In this document: in pieces, positions 34,771 through 46,694 of the stretch | Layout of the letters: each line of letters begins with the position of its first letter | How positions within the stretch are numbered: the stretch's first letter is position 1 | Assembly (NCBI GenBank): GCA_015698045.1 | Contig: BLAL01000254.1 | Coordinates: 372,001-436,000, forward strand | Direction of reading: 5' to 3' | From: Rhizophagus clarus | Lineage: Eukaryota > Glomeromycota > Glomeromycetes > Glomerales > Glomeraceae | DNA length: 64,000 nt | The notes under the pieces: generated by a model | What the model was told of the DNA's origin: nothing | Seen by the model: the letters and a program-made list of their open reading frames with translations, nothing else | The model's database searches: none | Position numbers and translations under genes: made by a program

Positions 34771-35983
34771 GAATTTATAATGATGATATTTACTTCATGT
34801 CTAGTAACCTCTCAAGAATGCGCCTGAATGGGCGCTCGATAAAATAAAAATGTATGAGACAGATGAAACAAACGAAACAATTGGCGTTAGTGAATATGAC
34901 GACATGGTTGATGATTTGATTTAATCTTACGAGGATCATGTGCTAATAGAACCGAATTTAACAGAGCCATATTCAGATTTCTTGTTAAATTCGGTGGAAA
35001 TGAATTCAACTAGACCTGAAGATTTGGATGAGATCGGCAAAAGTTTGACAACAGTAAGTTGAATTATTTTAATATTTTTACGTCGCAAATATCGTTAATT
35101 AATTTTGTTTATATCATATGTTGTATCATATTAGCAACAAAAAGCTGAAAAAAACTGAAAAGGAAAAGAAAGGGCTACGGAAGACGAAGAACTCCATGAA
35201 ATATTTGATGCAGACGAATATTATTAGTATATTTTATATTTATTTTTTTTGGTTATATAATTATTACTGGATATTTTATATTTTTTTTGTACAGTTGATC
35301 ATATGCGGGTTGGTTTATATAATTATCTTATATTACTATATACTATATACGTCAATATATATAAAATAAATGGTTTTTATTTGCTTATAAAATACAAAAT
35401 GATGCTTTATTATTCGACCTTGAAAAACCTCTAGTTCGACCTATTTATCAATTATATTCAGATTACATACAGTAGTCGAATATAGTTTTTTTTAGGGTTG
35501 AATAAATATGTAATAATGTCCTAATATAGGTAAAATGATGGTCAAATTTTCTTTCCGAATTTGAGATGATTGGCACCCTAAATGCGCCAAAAAAATTGGC
35601 CTCAATTTGACATAGGTTAGATCGTCATTCGACCTATATTCGACCTGGTCAAATTTAGGCTGAATTGTCCTTTTTCGACTAGTGAAAACTTAAAAACATA
35701 TCTTCATAATAAAATAAAAAGAATAAAAATGCAAATTTCTCAAAATTTAATCTTGATTAGCCTTATTAACTTGATGCAAAGTAACAGGCTATTGCAGGAC
35801 CCCTAAATACCACTATGGCGCATATATGAAATTTTATCCTTGGTAATTATAATAAGTATACATAAAAATTTTAATAAAGAGTGTACACATATTTTAAATT
35901 TTATTATCAAATGTATTACATAAATTTATATATAATTTTTGTGTTCTAATAGAATTTACAGATAAAGTTGAATTAAAAGTAAA

Positions 35984-38116
35984 TAGGGCTCTGATCGGTT
36001 TCAGTAATTACTGAACCGTACCGATCGGTTTCGGTATCGGAGCGGTTTCAGTTTTTACAGTTTACCGAACTGAAACTTTTGGTAAATTCGGTTTCGGTAA
36101 CTGCGGTTTCGGTATCAGTTTTGCGATTTACCAAACCAAATTACCGAATCGATTTAACTAAATAATATAATAAAAAAACGTTGTGAAATGTTTTTTATTA
36201 GTTATTTTGATAAAACAAACCGTTTCGCAGCGGTGTTTTGTCACTTTAATTAAAAAACGTTGCGAAACATTTTTATTCGTTAATTTAATAAAAAAATAAC
36301 TATTCGCAACTTTTTTCTTGTCATTTTAACAAACAACGTTGCGAAATGTTAATTGGATAAAAAAAAACGTTTCGCAACGTTTTTTTTTGTCACTTTAATA
36401 AAAACGTTGCGAAACGTTTTTATGAGTTAATTTTAATAAAAAAAACATTTCGCAACGTTTTTTTTTGTCACTTTAATAAAAACGTTGCGCAACATTTTTA
36501 TTAGCTAATTTTAATAAAAAAAATGTTTCGCAACGTTTTTTTTGTTGCTTTAATTAAAAAACATTTCGCAACGTTTTTTTTGTTGCTTTAATTAAAAAAT
36601 GTTGCGAAACATTTTTTAACAGTTAGTTTAATAAAAAAAACGTTTCGCTACATTTTTTTTTGTTGCTTTAGTTAAAAAATGTTGCAAAACGTTTTTTATC
36701 AGTTAATTTAATAAAAAAAAACGTTTCGCAACGTTTTTTTTTGTCTCTATAATAAAAACGTTGCGAAACGTTTTTATGAGCTAATTTTAATAAAAAAAAC
36801 GTTTCGCAACATTTTTTTTGTCACTTTAATAAAAACGTTGCGAAACGTTTTTTTTATTAAAATTAGCTCATAAAAACGTTTCGCAACGTTTTTTTTTGTC
36901 ACTTTAATAAAAATGTTGCGCAACGTTTTTATTAGCTAATTTTAATAAAAAAAATGTTTCGCAATGTTTTTTTTTGTTGCTTTAATTAAAAAACGTTGCG
37001 AAACGTTTTTTAACAGTTAGTTTAATAAAAAAAACGTTTCGCTACGTTTTTTTTTGTTGCTTTAGTTAAAAAATGTTGCAAAACGTTTTTTATCAGTTAA
37101 TTTAATAAAAAAAACGTTTCGCTACATTTTTTTTTGTCTCTATAATAAAAACGTTGCAAAACGTTTTTATGAGCTAATTTTAATAAAAAAAACGTTTTGC
37201 AACGTTTTTTAACTAAAGCAACAAAAAAAACATAGCGAAATGTTTTTATGAGTTAATTTTAATAAAAAAAACGTTTCGCAATGTTTTTTTTTGTTGCTTT
37301 AATTAAAAAACGTTGCGAAATGTTTTTTATCAGTTAACTTAATAAAAAAAACTTTTCGCTACGTTTTTTTTTGTCTCTATAATAAAAATGTTGCGAAACG
37401 TTTTTATAAGCTAATTTTAATAAAAAAAACGTTTCGCAACGTTTTTTTTTATTGCTTTAATTAAAAAATGTTGTAAAACGTTTTTTAACAGTTAGTTTAA
37501 TAAAAAAAAACATTTCGCAACAGTTTTTTTTGTTGCTTTAGTTAAAAAATGTTGCGAAACGTTTTTTATCAGTTAATTTAATAAAAAAATGTTTCGCAAC
37601 GTTTTTTTTTGTAGCTTTAATAGAAAACGTTGCGAAACATTTTTGTTAGTTAATTTTAATAAAAAAAACGTTTCGCAACGTTTTTTATTTAAAGTGTCAA
37701 AAAATAAAGTTGCGAATTGTTTTTTTTATTAAATTAACTAATAAAAAACATTTTGCAACGGTTTTTTTTCATTTTAATTAAAAACGTTGCGAAACGTTTT
37801 TTATTAGTTAATTTAATAAAAAAAACGATTCGCAACTTTATTTTTTGACACTTTAAATAAAAAACGTTGCGAAACGTTTTTATAGATCATTTGATTTGGT
37901 AAAAAAAATACCAAAATAGTTTCGCGATGTTTTTTTACTAAAAATGGTTTTTAATATCGGTAAATCAGTTCAGTTTTTGGTAATTATCGATCGGTTTCGA
38001 TAATCATTAATACCGATACTGGTCAGTTTCAGTAATCATCAATACCGATACTGATCAATTCAGTTCGGTATCGGTTTTTGCAAAAACCGAACCGAACTGA
38101 ACCGATCAGAGCCCTA
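35984..38116. mobile_element. Non-autonomous hAT element (2.13 kb) packed with palindromes
   Basis: TIRs 'TAGGGCTCTGATCGGTT' and its inverse lie at the ends, flanked by an exact 8-bp duplication AAAGTAAA (35976-35983 and 38117-38124), diagnostic of hAT. The subterminal regions are runs of 'CCGAACTGAA'/'TCGGTTTCGG' words. The core (about 36170-37930) alternates GTTTCGCAAC and GTTGCGAAAC on a ~50-60 bp rhythm, dozens of times, spaced by 'TTTTTTTGTCACTTTAATAA' or 'AGTTAATTTTAATAAAAAA'. There is no ORF. It must be mobilised in trans by a hAT transposase. Confidence 0.9.
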
Positions 38117-39511
38117 AAAGTAAATATAATATACAACAAAAATTTATTGATAAATCACATGTACATTAAAGATTATAGAAGGAAAAAAACTATTTTAAAG
38201 ATTTTTTAAAGCTATTTATCATTAGAATTAACATTATTTTTTCTCATCCGCATAATTTTTTCTGTTTTTTTAATGGATTTTTCAAGTTTGCAGGACTTTA
38301 AAAATATGTCACATATTAAAGATCTTCTAATTTCAATATTTTTTCTAATCAGTGAAAAGTACTATGATATTTTTCTAATAAGAATCCAAATATGCAATGA
38401 ACGAAATGGATTAGATTCTGTGGAAGAACCATCATTTACTTTTACAGGAAAATTTAATTTTATTTGTACATAAGCTTTACATTTCACTGTTGCTATTTTT
38501 TTCATTTAAAACATTTAAAACAAAGAATGTTAAAAAAAAATTATATATGCTAACCATAAAAATATTATATATTGCATACATCATATGTACTAGAAATCCA
38601 TATTCAACTGTACATCATACACATCTGATCTTTATGTCATGTATTACAAATTGATCTCAAATTAATATAAACTGTACAACAAAAAATTTTTGTTAATCTT
38701 ATTAAGTATACTTTAAACGTCAAGTCACAATACCATTAAAAAAAGTAAATTGTGTAACTATATGATGATACAAAGAAAATTCTAGCCTAAGTGTACGACA
38801 AGGTTATTATATATATGTTCAGAGACTCTGCTACTACTAGTAACTATTTATAAGATAAAATAAAATAAAAATACTTATTAAAATTCCATATTCAAGAATA
38901 TTACTTTTAATATCATAATGTCTATTTAATAATTATAAATAGCAAAAATATTTGTTAAAATAAAATAAAATCATTTTCATTTTTCTATTAAAATTCATAT
39001 ATTAGACTTATCTAAAAAAAGAAACTTTGACTTTTTACTAAAATTCATAAATTTATAAAAAAATAATAAAATCATTTATAATATTAATACACATTTTATT
39101 AGATAATTAATTAATAAATTAAATTAAAGAAAAACTTACCAAAAATGAAAACCTATAAGAAAAAAAAATAGAACTTCAGAATCAATATAAAGTGAACCTT
39201 ATGGTTTAAAAGAAAAATACAACTATTTTTAAATAATATTTGTATAATTATAGCATCTTTTATTTATTCTGTTAGATATTACTATTATTAACTAGTTATA
39301 CAGTATATATATATATTTTTTTTTAATTTAAAAATCATGTTATAATTTATTGTAAAATATTTAACAAAAAATACTATATATAATTTATATAATCCATCCA
39401 GCACAACTAAATGTGATTTATAAACATTATCAACTAATTATAATTTGAAAGGTTTTATATATTTAAATAATAGATTTATAGTTTTTTGTAATTAAATTAC
39501 TTTTTATTGTA
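38117..39511. other. AT-rich spacer
   Basis: A short open frame at 38273-38473 (66 codons, ATG) shows no motif. The rest is A/T-rich and featureless, and nothing else is supportable. Confidence 0.4.
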
Positions 39512-41222
39512 TGGTCTGGTGCAAAAAGATTTGCATCTCACCAAATAAGGAAATGATTTGTGCCAAGAAATATACTGTACGACATAAACAAAGTGGCTAA
39601 TTTTTTTTTCCTGTTAACATAAATCCCACCATGATATTTTTCAAAAAAAAAAAATTTACCTTAACTAATAAATTTTTTCATGAAACGAAGTGGTGCACCA
39701 TTAACAGACAACGAAAAGTTGATGATAATCAACCTTTACAATTATTTTTCGGGGATAACTCAAGAAAAGAAGACCATCAAAAGCTCACATTACGCAAGCG
39801 GGTTGCTGAGGTATTAGGTGTAGCAGAAAGAACAGTTGCAAGTGTAGTTTCGGACTGGAATAAGCGTGGTGATGACACTTTTACACTGCATAAAACCCTT
39901 GGATGGCCTAAATCAAAACCTGATGAAAATATTTCAGAACTTTTACGTACAAAAATTCTGGATGCTAATAAAAAAGCTGAGCAACTTAGCACACCTATTC
40001 TACAACAGTTCCTCTCTGAACATGGATATGAACTTTCTAAATGGAAGCTTCTTCGGGTACTTCACTATTTGGGTTATTATTTTGGCCAAGGAGAACGTAG
40101 AAATATTCTTCACGAGTCTCCAAACAATGTTGCATTCCGTTGTCGTTATTTTCGCTTCCGTTTTGCCAACTTAGAAGGTAATAATGAAGTGCCAAGCTGT
40201 CCAGAAGTTTTTCTTGATGAGTCATATTGTCATCTGCATCATACTTTACGAAATACTTGAGTCCCCCATCAAGGCGTTATTTTAGCACCTGGGCATGGGC
40301 CATTAGTAGTGATTTTTGGTGCAATTATTGTATTTCGGAATGGGTCTTCTAACAAACTACATGGTGAGCTTGTTCCTAATTCTGTTCATATTTGGGATCC
40401 AACAATTAAACCTCCAGGAAACTGTGGACGAAAAAGAAACAATGCTGAGGAATGGAATGATGTTCCCAATATTGTTAAAGATTCCAATATTATTCCTAAC
40501 CAAGTGGATTACCATGGAAACTTTAATGCAGAAATTTTTGAGGACCTTTTTTCAACCCTTTGTCAAATACTCCATGAAAAATATGGACCTGTAAACATTC
40601 ATATGGATGGAGCTAGTTATCACAAACAGCGAGTAGAAACTATTCCATCTTCAAGCTCAAAAAAGCAAGAATTAATCGAATGGTTAAATGCTCATGATAT
40701 TCCTTTTTCTAGCAATTTAAAAAGACCAGAACTTTTGGAATTGGTTCGAATAAACAAAGAAAAGGTACCATTTGCTTGTGTAAAGATTGCAGAACAGTAT
40801 GAACATGAACTTTCTTTTACCCCACCATATCATTGTGAACTTCAGCCAATAGAAGGTGTTTGGGCGGTAGTAAAGGGTGAAGTTGCACGTTCATCTCCAC
40901 ATTCAAACCTTTTATCTGTTAGAAATACACTTCTAGAAGCATTTAAAAGAAAAATTACTTCACAGGTTATCCTTGGACTTTGGAGAAGAGCACTTAAAAA
41001 CGCAAAAGAATATTTCAAATCTGACGAAGACGTACAATTAATTGATGATGAATTTAATGATGATAGTGATTCCGATGAGGATCACGTGATTTAGCGTAAT
41101 TTTTATATCATATCTTTCCCAATATGTACTGATATTATTTCAATAAAAAAAAATTTTTTCGCATATTAAAATTTTTTTTATTTGCGATTTGTTTGAGGTG
41201 CAAATCTTTTTGCACCAAACCA
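39512..41222 (+). mobile_element. Tc1/mariner-type transposon (1.71 kb)
   Basis: TIRs begin 'TGGTCTGGTGCAAAAAGATT' at the left and, inverted, 'TGGTTTGGTGCAAAAAGATT' at the right (about 30 bp with few differences). A TA flanks both ends (39510-39511, 41223-41224), the standard Tc1/mariner duplication. It carries a single transposase gene on the plus strand, close to full length. Few changes between the TIRs suggest fairly recent insertion. Confidence 0.9.
39680..41094 (+). pseudogene. Tc1/mariner-superfamily DDE transposase (one stop, one frameshift)
   Basis: The likely start is ATG at 39680 ('MKRSGAPLTDNEKLMIINLY'). A frame change near 39750-39780 then leads into the main frame, with a helix-turn-helix region ('VAEVLGVAERTVASVVSDWN'). 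The DDE core follows: 'EVFLDESYCHLHH' (first Asp), 'NIHMDGASYHK' (second Asp) and 'CELQPIEGVWAVVK' (final Glu). A single TGA at 40258-40260 splits the frame. Between the second Asp and the Glu is a SAP-like helical insert ('KKQELIEWLNAHDIPF', 'KRPELLELVRI'), longer than in typical mariner proteins. An acidic tail ends at 41094. An ancestor lacking the two lesions would have been active. Confidence 0.85.
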
Positions 41223-41224
41223 TA

Positions 41225-41644
41225 TTATTTATATAACTGTCTTTATAATTATATTAAAATATAAACTTATAAGATTGTATAGACTTTTTTTTATTATTAA
41301 GTTTAAATAAATATATTCTCTTATTATGTGTATTATAAAAATTGATAACCTTTTAAATTTTAAGTTAAAACTTAAATTTTTAATTATTTTTTCTAATTTT
41401 TTTAAAGTTTTAATCAAATTATTTTTTAATTTTTTTTTTTTTTGAAAAATTATGCTTTTGAAAAACCTTTTTTTCTATTTTTTTAAATTTAATTAAAATC
41501 AAAAAATTTTTTTAATTATTTCTTTAAAAAATTAAGTTTCAGGATTTTTTTAATTTTAAATTTAAAAAAATTTTTTAATGCAAAATTTTTGGTATATATA
41601 ATTTTCTTTTTGTATTTTTTAGATAATTTTTTGTAATATTTAGA
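41225..41644. other. AT-rich spacer left of second hAT element
   Basis: Nearly pure A/T sequence. The 62-codon minus-strand frame is compositional. The left terminus of the hAT element that follows could lie anywhere in its right half. Confidence 0.35.
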
Positions 41645-44600
41645 TTCGGATAATATCCGTTATCCGTTATCCATTATCTGAATCTGTTATTTTATCTGGA
41701 TAACCACAACGGATAATCAGATTTATCTGGATATCTGACAGATTTATCTGATTATCCAGATATCCGTCATACTATCAGATTATCTGAATATCCGTTGGAC
41801 TTATTAATTATTTTTTTACTTTATCATTAAATTTTTCTACTTCAGTTTTGTTTGTTTTATAAATTGCATATGTATTGAGGTAAGTTTTCCATTGTTCCAT
41901 TTTATTTTTTTTTTATTTTCAGTTTATTTCTTTAGCTAGTTATTAAAATTCTTTTCTTTTTATAGGAATGGATCAGTAGTGGAACTTGAACTTTGTCATG
42001 AACTAGGAAAGGTGGGCGATTTCTTGTTTTTTTTTGTCTTGGAACGTCATTACGTTTACTTCACTTTATTTCTTTAGGTGACTTTTGGGTTTTAGTTTGG
42101 ACTATGAAAAGGTAAGTTCGGAAAGGTAGTTTTTGGGTTTATTTTGCTTGATAATGATATTAACGTTCTTTTTGCTTTATTTCTGTAGAAACTTCTGAAT
42201 TCGGATTGAACTATGAAAAGGTAAGTCCGAAAAGGTGGGTTTCAGTTTTTTTTTTAAGAATGATACTAATATTTCTTTGCTTCTTTTCTTCAGGCCTATT
42301 TATTGGATAGACCAGATAACTGATATCAATCTGGTGAGTTAAACGGATCAGATGGATCACAGATGAACAAATTTATCTTTTTTATGATTTCTTTTCATTA
42401 TTCTTATTCTTTAACTTACTTATTAATAAATGTTTTCTTTTTAAAATTTCATAAACTTTGGTTTGGGCTTTTTGTTCAATTAATTCAGTTTTTACATTAC
42501 TCTTATTTTTCTTTTTTTATCCATCTTCTCGTTTAAGTAATGATTTTTATTTAACATTTGAACTTTTTTTTTTTAAAATAATGTTAATTTTAATAAAAAC
42601 CATAATGTATTTCTCACAATTATAAAGATTGAAAAATTTTTATTTATTAATAAATGTGTCATAAATTGAATTATTAAAAAAAATTCCATATAATTCTTTA
42701 AAAACTTTTAATTAAAGTTGTTTGTGAATGAAATCTACATGTATGCCATTTCTTTTAAGAAACATAATTTTTTTAAAAAATTTTGGAGACATACAATTTC
42801 TCTTGGCTGTAAGCAAATTGCCAGCATCTGAAAAGAGCCTTTCACTGGATATTGAACATGTATATACTGCAAGATATTTTTTGGCAATTTTACTTAATAT
42901 TGGAAAGTTTTCTTCCTGTCCATGCCACCATACAAGGGGATCACTTTCAAAATTGATTTTCTTGAAAGAAAAATATTCAGTTATTTCATTAATTTCTTTA
43001 GAAGCTGGCGTTTTAAAACTTGCAAAAATTGAATCATATTCTTGAGATTCATCATCATCTTGAATTGAAGTACTTGAAGATAATGATTTTAATTTTTTTT
43101 GATCATATTCATCATTTAAAAGTTCTTCAGCTTCAAAATGCTCTTTAACAGAAACAAATGATAAATCCTTTATTCTAGGGTCAAGTAGACTTGGAAGAAG
43201 AACTTCTGGTGCAATAAGATTTTTCTAATAATGTTTCATTGCAGCATATAAGGTTAATTTGATTTTTTTAACCAGATCTTTAGTATTTGCAGAATCATTT
43301 ATTTTAAGCCTTCTAATTGCTGTTGGATTTGACTTTTCTTCCTCATCATTCTCAATAGAAATTTGATCATCAAATATATTTTCAAGATTTTTAAAATTGA
43401 TTTCTGACACATATTTTTCATCATCAGCTGTTGAAAGTTTAAGTCGATTGATTATTTTAATAAGAGTAGGAACCATAATGGTATATGTACAGTATTTATT
43501 ACCACCAAGATAATTGGTAGCTTCAGCAAATGGCTTTAAAATTGAAACAAGATCCTTAATTGTATCCCATTCTTGTTCTTGTAACATAATTTGTTTTAAT
43601 CTTTTGCAATCTTTTTTGGAATATGGATCTAATTTTGTTGAAAGTGTACTGATTAGTAAATTAATATAATCCTTCAACTTAAGAAGTCTCTGCCAAGCTA
43701 AAAATGAAGAATTCTAGCGTGTTGTAACATCTGCAATAACATTTAAGTAATTTGAAGTCTGGCTAACATCCTAAAAATTCATTGAAATAAATAAAATTAT
43801 AATATTTATATTTTTAAATAAATTAAAAATTAACTCTCAAATTCTGAATTATTTTTCAATAAATTATAAACTTCTTTATCTTCTTCTTCAAGTCCATCTA
43901 TATTAATTTCTTTATTACTATTTTTTGCAATAACTGAAAATTTTTTTTGTATTATTTCCAATCGTTTACTCTGTTTAGGATGCATGAAAAAATCAATTAA
44001 ACACTTAGCTCTCATGATTAAAACTTGAGCAGGTATCATACCCTTTCCAACTACTAAATGCAATGTGTGTGCAACACATCCTAATCATTTCACTCCTCTC
44101 ATATTATTGATTGCTTTTTAACATTACTGCCATTATCAGTAATAATAGTATAAACTTTATCTCTAATTTCCCATTCTTCAAGAACTGATTCAAGAGTTTC
44201 TAGGATGTGTTCTGCAGTATATGGATAGCGGATATATTCAATAGTGAGCGTTAATTCTTTTAGTTTCCATTGAGAATTAATAAAAGTACAAGTGATTCCA
44301 AGGTAACCTTGACGACTTTTAGAAGTCTATAAGTCTAAAGTTAAGGATACTGATGTTGCTTCATTTTTCATTAAAGTTTTTAGTTGTGGTGAAGTAGCAT
44401 TATCAATTATATTTCTAATTGATTTTTGACAAGGCATAATAAATCCAGGATCCAATTCTTTAAAAAGTATTTTCAAATCTGCATTTTTGACGATATGAAT
44501 GGGCTGTAGATCATTTATGATCCAATTAACTAAAAATTGTCGCAATTGTTTTTGTCGTTTTTCTGTATAAGTCTTTTTAGTAAATTTAATAAAATGGTAT

Positions 44601-46694
44601 TATAAATTTTTATAATAATGTAAATCATCAAATTACACTAAAATATATAAGATTTCAAATCAAAACTAACCTTAATAGTATTTGTTTCTTGATGTTCTGT
44701 CATCTTACCATTTTTATCAATATTATGCAATGTACATAAGTGATATATTGCATTTCTAGTAGAATTTCCAGAATTTTGATAAGAAACTCCACATGGACCA
44801 TCATTATTCATTACTTGACATTTAATAACAGTAATCTTTTTTCCATTTTGTTCAATTTCTTCTTCATTAAAATATTGCCAAATGAAGGAAGTTTTTGCTC
44901 TTGTTTTTTTTGGTTTAGAATGATCAGCTATGCTTTCAGTATTAGTTTGAGCAGACATCTTAAAATGAAGTTTATTTCAAAAAGAAAGGATGAAAAAAAT
45001 TAATTTTTCACATGCAAATTGATTATCTTATCATTTTTGGATTCTTCCTAGATTCAAAAAGGAAATTGTTTATAATTGCAGATGATCTTGTGAATTTTTC
45101 TCATCTTTATATATAATCTTGTAAATTGGAAACACACAAGTTTTTTAAAGTTTAAGTCGTTTATTACAAAAAACTTATTATGTGAGTATTTACAATTAAT
45201 AAACTTTGTAATTATTGTATGAAATTTCCAATTATTTCTATAAAAGAAATAATCAATTAGTAATAGTTAAAGAAACATGGAAATTCCCAGCACTGAAAAA
45301 AACAAGAAGAAAAAACTTAATGTCGAGTAGAACTGCAGACCTCCCATCCGACTTTAAATAATTCATTTATCAGTTTATTCCTATAAAAAAAAAAAAGTTT
45401 TAATAGTGGGCTGAAGAAACAAACAGAAAAAAAGAGAGAATCAAAGAAAATAAAAAGGTTGAAGGAAAAAAGATTCATCAACTGGAATGAAACACCAAAC
45501 TTGTCAACAGAACCTCCCAAAAACTGAATTCCCAAACCGTTTGTACAACAATCCATTCCTGTAAAAAAGGGAGAAAAAATTGTTGGTAATGGATTAGTCA
45601 GGCAAAAAGAAAAAGATAAAGGAATAAAACAAGTTTATCAGCCAAAACAAACCACCAACCATAATGTTGAACTGAACCTTTCAGACAAAAATCCAAATCA
45701 TTCATTCACCAAGCATCAGATATCAGTTCATTCCTGTAATAAAGTAAAATTGTTATTAATGGAGATAAATAACAAGAAGAAAAAAAATTTTGGACAAAAA
45801 GAACCGTTTCTCTAAAAAAAGGAAGAAAAATATTAGTAACGGTCAAGTGATGAGAACGAGTTCATCTAGAATGGAACATCAGCATTACTAACCTTCTAAT
45901 ACTAACAGGTCCGGGAAGGTGTCTCCTAAAAAAAAAAGGTGAAAGGAACGTTAATGACATTCCAAAGACAAGAAAAAACAAAAGAATCCACCTTACTTTT
46001 CATGATCAAGCTGAAATCCAAGTCCAGGAAGGCCTCTCTAAAGAAAAAAGTAAAAGGAACGTCAATGACGTTCCAAAAACAAACAAAATATTAATTTTCA
46101 TAGTCCAAACCGAAATCCAAATCCAGGAAGTCGTCCCTAAAGAAAAAAGGTAAAAGAACATTAGAGACGTTCCCAAGTATCAAACAAAAGGGAAATCTGC
46201 ACTTACTTAAAAATCCAAGCCGTCCAAGCCGTCTAAGTCAAATTCTAGAGAAAGAAAAAAAATTTTTTTTTAAAAAAAATTTTCAAATAAAAATAGACCA
46301 GATTATTTGATCTATCCGGTCAATCCGGTCATCCGATTCACCATTCGATGATCCGATTTTTGATAGGATCGGAGAAATAGATTGACATTTGATTTCCGAC
46401 ATGTTTACATTTCAAAATTTAAAATATATTTTTAAATAATTAAATTATGTAAATATTATATAAATATGCAATAATAAAATTAAATAAACAATTTACATTC
46501 TGATAATTAATTATTATTGGTAATGGTATATTATACTACTATTATAATCATACTAAACAGATAAATCCGGATAATCCGTTAAATTATCCGTTTATCTGTT
46601 TATCTGATCCGTTTAAAAAAAATTATCCGGATATCTGCCAGATAACGGATATCTGATATTTATCCGGATAAACGGATAACAGGTGGAAACACTA
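41645..46694 (-). mobile_element. hAT transposon with TTATCC-rich ends (left end unresolved)
   Basis: Both ends carry dense 'GGATAA'/'TTATCC' words (41645-41800 and 46560-46690). Further in are inverted subterminal copies built on 'GGAACGTCATTACG' or 'GGAACGTCAATGACGTTCC' with 'TTTCTTTAG' (41990-42300; 45300-46260). The right end appears to be 'TAGTGTTTCCACCTG' read inward from 46694. I could not find its partner or an 8-bp duplication at the left, so the left end may be damaged. It carries the transposase at 42712-44958. Confidence 0.65.
42712..44958 (-). pseudogene. hAT transposase with BED zinc finger (decayed)
   Basis: ATG at 44958 opens a BED-type finger region ('SFIWQYF', 'IKCQ...CGVSY', 'AIYHLCTLHNI'). 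After an intron come 'RQFLVNWIINDLQPIHIV' and the catalytic region ('SVSLTLDL', 'YTIITDNGSNVKKAI', 'GCVAHTLHLVV'). Then a second part ('KDYINLLIST' to 'LVKKIKLTLYAAMKHY') and the C-terminal dimerisation domain ('PLVWWHGQEENFPILSKIAK', 'STERLFS'-type 'SISSERLFSDAG'). Stops: TAG near 44334, TGA at 44085-44087, TAG near 43716 and a stop near 43225. The domain order and size are those of a full hAT transposase, now inactive. Confidence 0.85.

Larger units (their letters stand above)
28909..35684. mobile_element. CACTA (En/Spm-type) DNA transposon, decayed
   Basis: The termini read 'CACTAGTCAAAAAAGGA' at the left and, inverted, 'CACTAGTCGAAAAAGGA' at the right. A further GTTTT/AAAAC outside makes the match extend 5 bp. 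Subterminal regions are full of 'ATTCGGCC'/'ATTCGACC' words (about 28925-29100 and 35400-35665), the layout expected for transposase-binding sites. It carries a decayed transposase (minus) and a divergent partner gene (plus). A 2-3 bp target duplication is expected but not clear. It sits at the end of the Polinton-like element. Confidence 0.85.

Noticed and set aside
39866-40174. Alternative-frame ORFs inside the mariner gene
   Set aside because: They overlap the helix-turn-helix and DDE coding frame and show no motif.
42728-43045. Plus-strand 105-codon ORF
   Set aside because: It is antisense to the conserved C-terminal dimerisation region of the hAT transposase.
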